A DNA stretch of 64,000 nucleotides from Ardenticatenaceae bacterium (GTDB taxonomy: Bacteria; Chloroflexota; Anaerolineae; Promineifilales; Promineifilaceae): the NCBI GenBank assembly GCA_020634375.1, contig JACKBX010000011.1:62001-126000 (forward strand), given 5' to 3'. The position numbers and the translations under genes are program-made. The stretch's first letter is position 1; each line of letters opens with the position of its first letter. Below, piece after piece: positions 58,458 to 64,000 of the stretch. Below the pieces are notes generated by a model. That model made no database searches and was not told where the DNA came from. It saw nothing but the letters and a program-made list of their open reading frames with translations.

Positions 58458-59053
58458 CACTCAGCCTCCTCACCTAAAATGCGTCGTTTAACATCTTCTG
58501 CCTGATTGCGCAGCGAATAGTTCACCAGGAACCACATCCCTTTCCACGTCTCCGGATCGAGCATATCTTTAGGCGATGACCCCTCTAGCATATCCTGCAA
58601 ACTAACCAGCGTTTCGCCACCGGGGAGTTTGACCAGATGTTTGTTTGCCCGTTCACGCCACACGGCCGTTTCATTCTGCAAAGAATACGTCAGCAAATAG
58701 GCCAACCCCTTCCACATCGCCGGGTCCAGCATGTCTTTGGGCGACGCGCCTTGCAAACTGTCCTGCAATTCGCGCAAGATACCAAGCTGCACATCTGGCG
58801 TAAAGCGATCAATGTTTTCCCGAATCAATTTCAGTAAATTCAACGGGGAAAATTGCGGTGGCGAGAACTGTGGCTCTTCCGCCTGCAATTCAGCGGCCAC
58901 CTCATTCAAGCCCTGCACCACGTCATCAAAATTGGGGGGAACGGCCGTTTCCTCCTCCTTTCGATGTGCATAACAATAAACCGACCCGGCCTGCGCCCGG
59001 TTCTTACAAGGCTTACCCGCCTTCGTCCGCGCCTGACAATATCCTTCGCTCAT
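58457..59053 (-). CDS. Zinc-motif protein with two 'SPKDMLDP' repeats
   Basis: This is 198 residues from the ATG at 59053, preceded by AGGAGAAGGTT. The N-terminal YCQARTKAGKPCKNRAQAG plus SVYCYAHR forms a C-x-C/C-H zinc-binding motif found at the start of many unrelated proteins. The rest has two copies of a 33-residue helical unit: SLQGASPKDMLDPAMWKGLA and MLEGSSPKDMLDPETWKGMW, each followed by a (L/V)xYSL(Q/R)N sequence. It is coupled to HMG-CoA reductase, so it may assist or localise that enzyme. I know no function for the repeat. Confidence 0.8.
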   Translation of the reverse strand: MSEGYCQARTKAGKPCKNRAQAGSVYCYAHRKEEETAVPPNFDDVVQGLNEVAAELQAEEPQFSPPQFSPLNLLKLIRENIDRFTPDVQLGILRELQDSLQGASPKDMLDPAMWKGLAYLLTYSLQNETAVWRERANKHLVKLPGGETLVSLQDMLEGSSPKDMLDPETWKGMWFLVNYSLRNQAEDVKRRILGEEAE

Positions 59054-59468
59054 AACCTTCTCCTTTCTCGTAGAGGCATGGCGGCACCATGCCCCTACAT
59101 CAACCATCATGAAATGAGGCAATGATCTCGTTTCCCACCAGAGTTGTCAAGTTGGTTGTTGGTAACTGATTGCTAACAGCTAACAGCTAATTGCTAAATA
59201 CTAATTTGTGCTATTATTGCTCACAGAACCCTTTGCCTTTGATAGTCACGCCGGAAATTGTGGACTTTTCCGTGGCTGGCGTCCGCGGCGAGGCACGAAG
59301 CACGTTTACAGTGATCAGTTTCCAGTAAACAGTATTCAGTAAGTCAGTAATCAGTTAGGTTGACTGACTTACTGAATACTGATCACTGACTACTGAATAC
59401 TGAACACCGCTCCCCTGGCTTCATGCCTGCCAGTCACCCAGATGGGGAACACCATTTGGAGGACTATC
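59054..59468. other. Divergent gap with three hairpins
   Basis: This is 415 bases between the zinc-motif protein gene (minus) and the molybdenum hydroxylase (plus). It contains a GGCATGG/CCATGCC hairpin (59070-59098), single-sided GCTAACAGCTAA words (59168-59195) and the strong CAGTATTCAGT hairpin (59330-59381). No clear promoter was found. Confidence 0.5.
59310..59403. repeat. CAGTATTCAGT-word hairpin, best copy
   Basis: CAGTATTCAGTAAGTCAGT (59330-59348) and ACTGACTTACTGAATACTG (59363-59381) are perfect 19-bp arms around a 14-base loop. CAGTGATCAG before and CTGATCACTG after extend the symmetry. Degenerate relatives are at 44410 and 49835. Confidence 0.92.
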
Positions 59469-62063
59469 ATGAAATTTTGGCTTAACGGACAGCAAACCGA
59501 ATACGACGGCGACCCCGACCTCCCCCTCCTCACGTATCTGCGTGAACACAAAATGATCCTTTCCCCTAAAAATGGCTGTGCCCCACAGGCAGCTTGCGGC
59601 GCTTGCACCGTTGATCTCAACGGCAAGGCGGTGCTGTCCTGCGTCACACCCATGAAAAAGGTAGACGGGGGCACAGTGACAACCATTGAGGGGCTGGGCC
59701 AGTATCGCCAGGACGTGTACGCCAACGCCTTTGTGGAAAAAGGCGGTGTGCAATGCGGCTTTTGCATTCCGGGCATTGTCATCCAGGCTAACGCCCTGAT
59801 CAACAAAAATCCTGACCCCACAGCAGCAGACGTGGAAAAGGCACTGACGCCTAATTTATGCCGCTGCACCGGCTACAAAAAGATTGTCGATTCTGTTTTG
59901 TACGCCGCCGAAGCGATTCGCAAAGAGGAAAGCATTCCCACGCCAAATGGCAATGGAGCCATCGGAACGCGCACACCCAAATACCAGGCACAAAAGCTCG
60001 TCCTCGGCCAGCACACCTACACCGATGATGTACGCTTGCCGGGAATGGTCTACGGTGCGCTTAAATTTAGCGACCACCCACGGGCGATTGTCAAGAAAAT
60101 TGACAGCAGCAAAGCTGAAGCGTTGGCAGGAGTCTTGCGCGTTTTCACGGCAAAGGATGTGCCCGGCGACCGCGTGATTGGCCTGATCAAGCAAGATTGG
60201 CCGCTGATGGTGGCCGAAGGGGAAAGCACCCGCTACATTGGCGATGTGCTGGCGGAAGTAGCCGCCGAAACCGAAGAGATTGCGCGACAGGCTGTTGAAC
60301 TGATTGAAGTGGCGTACGAGGTGCTGGAACCACTGACCGACATGCACAAGGCCCTGCTGCCGGATGCGCCGCAAATTCATGACTTTGCCACAGGGAATGT
60401 ACTTTCGGTGTCCCAAACCAGCCGTGGCGATGTGGGGGAAGCGATTGCTAACTCTGCTTACACAGCGCAAGGTGTGTTTGAGACGCAGTGGATTGAGCAT
60501 GGGTTTATGGAGCCGGAAACGGCCGTTGCCTACCCCACCTTCGAGGCCGATTCCAGAGGCATTGAACTGCTGACCCAGGGACAAGGCGTCTACGACGACC
60601 GCATCCAGGTTGCCAAGCTGCTGGGCCTGCCGCTGGACGCGGTACGCGTGAAGCTGATGCCCAACGGCGGCGGTTTTGGCGGCAAAGAGGACTTGACCGT
60701 GCAGGGCCACGCCGCCCTCATCGCCTACCAGTTGGGCGTGCCTGCCAAAGTGCGCCTCACCCGCGACGAATCCATTATGATGCACCCCAAGCGCCATCCC
60801 ATCTGGATGGACTACCACATTGGCTGTGACGCCGAGGGCAAACTGACCTTCGTCAAGGTGCGGTTTGTCGGCGATACCGGGGCGTATGCCTCGGTGGGGG
60901 CGAAGGTGTTGGAACGCTCGGCGGGGCACGCCACGGGAGCCTATAGTGTGCCGGTGACGGATGTGGTGGCAACGGCCGTCTACACCAACAACGTGCCCTG
61001 CGGCGCCATGCGCGGCTTCGGCGCAAATCAGGCCATCTTCGGCCTGGAAAGCCTGGTTGACGACCTCTGCGAACAGGGCGGCTTCGACCGTTGGCAGTTC
61101 CGCTACGACAACGCCCTACAAGACGGCGATATGACCGCTACCGGGCAAATCATTGAGGCGGGCGCGGGGGCACGGCATACGCTGCTGGCCGTCAAAGATG
61201 AATTTTACAAGGCCAAATACGCCGGGCTGGCCTGCGGTCTGAAGAACACCGGCATTGGTAATGGGATGCCCGACGCCTCCTCGGCGCAAATCACCATTGT
61301 CGCCCCGGACAAGGTGCTGGTGGATCACGGCTGGACGGAAATGGGCCAGGGTGTGAACACCATTGCGCAGCAGGTGGTCTGCAATGAAACGGGCATTGAC
61401 CCGCGCCTGATTGAGGTACGCATTGACACCATCGCCGAGCAGGAAGCGGGCATGACGACGGCCAGCCGTGCGACCTCGCTGGTGGGCAATGCGCTGATTG
61501 ACGCCTGCAAGGGCTTGAAGGCCGACCTGCAAACGCACACGCTGGCGGAACTGGTGGGCAAGCGCTATCGCGGCGAGTGGGTGGTAGATTGGACGACAAA
61601 GCCGGGGGCGATGGTGGAGAAGGTATACACGCATTACTCTTACAGTTACGCCACGCAGTTGGTGATTTTGGATGACGATGGGCAGGTAACGAAAATCATT
61701 GCCGCGCATGATGCGGGCAAGATTTTCAACCCGATGTTGTTTGAGGGGCAGTTGCAGGGGTCGCTGCACATGGGGCTGGGGTATGCGATTAGTGAGGGGC
61801 TGGAAATGGAGAACGGCCGTCCCAAGTCTACCCGCCTGCGTAATATGGGTATCCTCCGCGCCAAAGAGACGCCGGAATTGGAGATTATTGGCGTGGAAGT
61901 GCCCGACCCGTATGGGCCATATGGCGCAAAGGGCGTGGGCGAGATTGGCCTCGTGCCCACGGCCGGGGCTGTAGCCAATGCCCTGTACCAGTTTGATGGC
62001 GTGCGCCGTCACAAGCTGCCGATGGATTTGCCGAAGAAGAAGCGCACGGTGGTAAGGAAGTAG
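59469..62063 (+). CDS. Single-chain xanthine-dehydrogenase-type molybdenum hydroxylase
   Basis: This is 864 residues; GGAGGACTATC precedes the ATG at 59469. Residues 1-150 are the small iron-sulfur subunit: plant-type 2Fe-2S Cys in NGCAPQAACGACTV and a second cluster in CGFCIPGIVI and LCRCTGYKKI. Residues 170-864 are the molybdopterin subunit: RLPGMVYGALKFSDHPRA, QGQGVYDDRIQ, GGGFGGKEDL, CGAMRGFGANQ, EMGQGVNTIAQQV and the catalytic Glu in KGVGEIGLVPTAGA. The FAD subunit is absent from the window, so the electron acceptor is unknown. Xanthine, nicotinate, aldehydes or another N-heterocycle could be the substrate. Confidence 0.9.
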   Translation: MKFWLNGQQTEYDGDPDLPLLTYLREHKMILSPKNGCAPQAACGACTVDLNGKAVLSCVTPMKKVDGGTVTTIEGLGQYRQDVYANAFVEKGGVQCGFCIPGIVIQANALINKNPDPTAADVEKALTPNLCRCTGYKKIVDSVLYAAEAIRKEESIPTPNGNGAIGTRTPKYQAQKLVLGQHTYTDDVRLPGMVYGALKFSDHPRAIVKKIDSSKAEALAGVLRVFTAKDVPGDRVIGLIKQDWPLMVAEGESTRYIGDVLAEVAAETEEIARQAVELIEVAYEVLEPLTDMHKALLPDAPQIHDFATGNVLSVSQTSRGDVGEAIANSAYTAQGVFETQWIEHGFMEPETAVAYPTFEADSRGIELLTQGQGVYDDRIQVAKLLGLPLDAVRVKLMPNGGGFGGKEDLTVQGHAALIAYQLGVPAKVRLTRDESIMMHPKRHPIWMDYHIGCDAEGKLTFVKVRFVGDTGAYASVGAKVLERSAGHATGAYSVPVTDVVATAVYTNNVPCGAMRGFGANQAIFGLESLVDDLCEQGGFDRWQFRYDNALQDGDMTATGQIIEAGAGARHTLLAVKDEFYKAKYAGLACGLKNTGIGNGMPDASSAQITIVAPDKVLVDHGWTEMGQGVNTIAQQVVCNETGIDPRLIEVRIDTIAEQEAGMTTASRATSLVGNALIDACKGLKADLQTHTLAELVGKRYRGEWVVDWTTKPGAMVEKVYTHYSYSYATQLVILDDDGQVTKIIAAHDAGKIFNPMLFEGQLQGSLHMGLGYAISEGLEMENGRPKSTRLRNMGILRAKETPELEIIGVEVPDPYGPYGAKGVGEIGLVPTAGAVANALYQFDGVRRHKLPMDLPKKKRTVVRK

Positions 62064-62072
62064 CAGTAAAAA

Positions 62073-62369
62073 ATGGCTCAAAAAAATGTGAAACAACCAC
62101 GAGATGTTGTGAAGCGCAATTTGCAACTGGTTCAGGAACTCATGCAATACTTGTATCAAAATCCGCAGGTGTTGCAATCCTTGCCGGAAGATTTTGAACT
62201 GGTTGTTTTGCCAGATGACGACCCTGAAATACGCTTGTTTAATCTTGAACTGCTGGATGCACAACAGAATGCAGGAAAACCAATCGTCTTTGCGCGAATT
62301 CATTCAGCCTGGCAACGTGCGACCAACCAGCCATGGCGACCTGATTTGTATGTGCCGATTGTGGCCTGA
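62073..62369 (+). CDS. DUF5647 family small protein
   Basis: This is 98 residues, starting 9 bases after the hydroxylase stop. Its pattern (NLQLVQELMQYLYQNPQVL, SLPEDFELVVLPDDDPEIRLFN, GKPIVFARI) matches what I recall as DUF5647, a family of small proteins with an unknown job found in Chloroflexota and cyanobacteria, often near toxin-antitoxin-like or DUF genes. A terminator-type palindrome follows at 62389. The link to the hydroxylase is positional only. Confidence 0.75.
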   Translation: MAQKNVKQPRDVVKRNLQLVQELMQYLYQNPQVLQSLPEDFELVVLPDDDPEIRLFNLELLDAQQNAGKPIVFARIHSAWQRATNQPWRPDLYVPIVA

Positions 62370-62388
62370 TTAAGTCTTGAGTTGACAT

Positions 62389-62424
62389 AGATTGGTTCAA
62401 TCTGCGAGATTGAACCAATCTTTT
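62389..62424 (+). terminator. 15-bp-arm palindrome followed by TTTT
   Basis: AGATTGGTTCAATCT and AGATTGAACCAATCT are perfect 15-bp arms around GCG, followed by TTTTG. It lies 19 bases after the DUF5647 stop. It is a member of the AGATT/AATCT family and the best evidence that this family can terminate transcription. Confidence 0.8.
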
Positions 62425-62459
62425 GTGTGGCATGGTAATTGCGGCGTTAAAAGCAGAGA

Positions 62460-62996
62460 TTGGCCTTGACAGAACAGAAACAAAGTGAAGTGAAACAGAT
62501 TGCCGAACAAGTTCCAGCGCTGAAACCGCTGTTGACGAATGCAAATCATATTGATGTGAAAACGATTGACAGCGCTGCCGACCTGCGCACGTTTATTGCC
62601 GGGATGCTTTCTTATATGCCTGCCTGGTTGAAGTTTTTGTATGGTGTGCGCGGGGTGTTTGTGCGCTTGTTGGGGATGCGCCAGGAAGGGGCGGGGCTGT
62701 TACGGCCGTTACGCCCCACAGACATCTCCTTTTCCCCCGGCGACACGGCCATGATCTTCAAGGTAACGATGGCCGAACCGGACACATACTGGGTGGGCGA
62801 AGCCGCAGATACCCATTTAATTGCTTATATGGGGGTGATAGCGGAACCGCTGGCCCAGGGGAGTCGCTATCATGTGGCGACGATTGTTCATTATCGCCAT
62901 TGGACGGGGCCGGTGTACTTTAATGTGATACGGCCGTTCCACCATCTCGTTGTCTGGCAAATGATGAAAGCCGGTGCGCAGGCAAGTCCAGGCTAA
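62460..62996 (+). CDS. DUF2867 family protein
   Basis: This is about 178 residues; the start is a TTG at 62460 or 62466 (no ATG, weak ribosome-binding site). Visible segments VKTIDSAADLRTFIAGML, LYGVRGVFVRLLGMR, DTAMIFKVTMAEPDTYWVGEA (typical 'WVGEA...HL' core), and IVHYRHWTGPVYFNVIRPFHHLVV match the DUF2867 family as I know it, which often appears as a domain of NAD(P)-binding proteins or alone. Its biochemical role is not established. It lies alone between a terminator-like palindrome and the 21-bp repeat array. Confidence 0.78.
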   Translation: MALTEQKQSEVKQIAEQVPALKPLLTNANHIDVKTIDSAADLRTFIAGMLSYMPAWLKFLYGVRGVFVRLLGMRQEGAGLLRPLRPTDISFSPGDTAMIFKVTMAEPDTYWVGEAADTHLIAYMGVIAEPLAQGSRYHVATIVHYRHWTGPVYFNVIRPFHHLVVWQMMKAGAQASPG

Positions 62997-63071
62997 AACC
63001 GGCCTCTTGTCATTCACCCTGTCCGGCCATGATGAAAGTTCAGAAAACAAACCGGTAGCTGTCATTTTTTG

Positions 63072-63338
63072 CTTTTGGGGAACCATTATTCCGCGTTTGG
63101 GGATGACCATTCTGCTTTTGGGAATCATTTTTCCGCGTTCAAAAATGGTAATTCCATCTTCGGGAATCGCTGTGCCGCATTTGGGAATCATGCAACTGCT
63201 TTTGGGAATCATGAAACTGCATTCGGGAATTGCTACTCCACGTCTGGGAACAATTATTCCGTTCCGGGAACAATTATTCCGTTCTGGGAATCGTTTTTCT
63301 GCCCTGGGAATCACTTTTCCGCTCGGAATCACCGGGTT
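63072..63338. repeat. Degenerate 21-bp tandem array, about 12 to 13 units
   Basis: Units of 20-22 bases (mostly 21) are anchored by the core TTGGGAATC or TTCGGGAAT, with a trailing ATTCCG, TTTCCG or AACTG. Sequence identity between units is partial (conserved GGGAA and T/CCG, variable middle), unlike CRISPR repeats, and there are no spacers. The period equals two helical turns, as in the array at 21338-21421. It ends just before a promoter. Confidence 0.88.
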
Positions 63339-63345
63339 GTGTTTA

Positions 63346-63354
63346 TGTTATAAT
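63346..63354 (+). promoter_or_regulatory. Extended -10 promoter for the last gene
   Basis: TGTTATAAT is a perfect TATAAT with TGn. No good -35 exists at 17 bases. The predicted start is about 60 bases before the ATG at 63421, which has AAGGAGACC as its ribosome-binding site. Confidence 0.6.
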
Positions 63355-63420
63355 CTGGCCGTCGAACGGCCGTAATCCATACGCGCCACATTATTTCACC
63401 AGTATGAAGGAGACCTTTCC

Positions 63421-64000
63421 ATGATTGCCTATCGCAATGACAAGATTGATAATTATTTACAACAAGTCCGTCTGGGTATAGAAAACGGGCGCAATATACC
63501 TGACATCGCCGCCGCATTAGCCATTTATGGGACCGATTCCCTAAAAATGGATGCGGGCGCGGCCTTGTTTGCCACCGCCGAGGAGTTACAAGCCATCCAG
63601 GTAAAGGAATATAGCGAACAATACTCGGCAACGGCAGCGCTTACCGAAGCATGGCACGCCACCGACAAAACCTATTCCACCCATCGCAAACTGGCAAAGT
63701 TGGCCCTGCGCGACGACCCGGAAGCGCAAGCGGCCATTTTTGTTAATCAGCCCAAAAAGAAGACGCTAGACGCCTGGCTGGGGCAAGCGGGCGTTTTCTA
63801 TAAAAATCTGCTGGGCGACGCTGATATGTTGGCGGCGATGGGCCAATATAACATCACCCATATGATGCTGACAGAGGCGCAAACGGCCGTTGTCCATGTC
63901 GCCAACCTCAACGCCGCCCAGGAAAAGGAAAAATCGGAAGCCCAAAAAGCGACCAAAACCCGCGACGCGGCTCTGGATGCGCTGGACGAATGGTACAGCG
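63421..64000 (+). CDS. Unknown protein, 5' part (193 codons, cut by window end)
   Basis: The frame opens with ATG after AAGGAGACCTTTCC and has no stop before the window end. I do not recognise the product. It begins MIAYRNDKIDNYLQQVRLGIENG and continues IAAALAIYGTDSLKMDAGAALFATAEEL, then alanine- and lysine-rich helices (KTYSTHRKLAKLALRDDPEAQ, AQEKEKSEAQKATKTRD). The composition suggests an all-helical, partly coiled-coil soluble protein with no signal peptide. The long repeat array and promoter ahead of it are its only context. Confidence 0.75.
   Translation, partial: MIAYRNDKIDNYLQQVRLGIENGRNIPDIAAALAIYGTDSLKMDAGAALFATAEELQAIQVKEYSEQYSATAALTEAWHATDKTYSTHRKLAKLALRDDPEAQAAIFVNQPKKKTLDAWLGQAGVFYKNLLGDADMLAAMGQYNITHMMLTEAQTAVVHVANLNAAQEKEKSEAQKATKTRDAALDALDEWYS

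Larger units (their letters stand above)
62997..63420. other. Repeat-filled gap upstream of the last gene
   Basis: This is 424 bases with no gene. The 21-bp array (63072-63338) takes up most of it, followed by an extended -10 promoter (63346-63354) and one ACGGCCGT palindrome at 63366-63373. Frames through the array are long only because the unit is 21 bases. Confidence 0.6.

Noticed and set aside
59856..62303. Long open frames on the minus strand (357 and 395 codons) opposite the molybdenum hydroxylase gene
   Set aside because: They mirror a high-GC coding strand, show no protein-family features and lack ribosome-binding sites. They are antisense shadows.
63069..63353. Proteins with heptad repeats (SAFGNHF type on plus, MIPK/IPE type on minus) through the 21-bp array
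   Set aside because: A 21-bp period keeps every frame open and gives 7-residue repeats in all of them. No start signal or domain supports translation.
1..64000. tRNA or rRNA genes
   Set aside because: No T-loop GGTTCGAnTCC-type box within a cloverleaf, nor any rRNA-like sequence, was found in the gaps. The GGTTCAATCT at 62394 is part of a simple palindrome.

Overview
This 64 kb window looks like a chromosomal segment of a free-living bacterium, most probably a Chloroflexota member (Anaerolineae or a related class). That placement is inferred from gene content: a Tad pilus export set with no secretin, a single-polypeptide xanthine-dehydrogenase-type enzyme, an actinobacterial-style inositol-phosphate synthase, class I HMG-CoA reductase and many GAF/histidine-kinase proteins. 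There is no rRNA, tRNA, prophage, transposase or CRISPR array to confirm it. Nearly all of the sequence is accounted for by 58 genes or gene pieces on both strands.

Layout. 1-8 kb: the end of a sugar-nucleotide epimerase gene, RNase D, a beta-CASP ribonuclease, glycine C-acetyltransferase, a NIF3 protein, an HNH protein, a small phosphatase, the hibernation factor HPF and ComF. 8-15 kb: a Tad/Flp pilus cluster (tadC, tadB, tadA/cpaF, tadZ/cpaE with a receiver domain, and a 49-residue Flp pilin with its own promoter), preceded by a DegS/NarL-type two-component pair. 15-25 kb: a hybrid histidine kinase, ilvD, a GNAT enzyme, an alpha/beta hydrolase, murA, a 2-hydroxyacid dehydrogenase and a deoxynucleoside kinase fused to a MazG-like domain. 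25-33 kb: an orphan solute-binding lipoprotein, two large sensor kinases and a stand-alone receiver. 33-42 kb: a PatB/MalY enzyme, a PAP2 phosphatase, PRPP synthetase, phosphoglucomutase and a zinc-uptake operon (znuA-znuC-znuB-zur) headed by two tandem Zur-like boxes. 42-50 kb: a Met/Asp/His-rich thioredoxin lipoprotein with CcdA, a DUF123 protein, a ROK kinase, an RlmK-like methyltransferase and a TetR/MFS efflux pair. 50-64 kb: a rifampicin-phosphotransferase-like enzyme, inositol-3-phosphate synthase, an RluA-type pseudouridine synthase, a lipid kinase, HMG-CoA reductase fused to an unusual N-terminal domain, the molybdenum hydroxylase and small DUF proteins, ending in a partial unknown gene.

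The most striking material is not a gene. (1) The palindromic octamer ACGGCCGT occurs at least 90 times by eye, where about one would be expected by chance. It sits mostly inside genes, in every reading frame, and is sparse in the Tad region. It looks like an analogue of the cyanobacterial HIP1 palindrome. (2) From about 21 kb onward many intergenic gaps hold a long hairpin built from short repeated words (GATAGA, GCTAAC, CAGTATTCAGT, GTGAAACGT, TTGCAAGTTACAGG, GCAAAGGACGC, AATTAAC), often spanning the stop codon of the neighbouring gene. (3) A separate set of palindromes has 15-bp arms, an AGATT...AATCT core and a loop of 3-4 nt. (4) Two arrays have a 21-bp period. I found no complete new multi-gene defence or biosynthetic system. 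The repeat systems are the best candidates for something undescribed.
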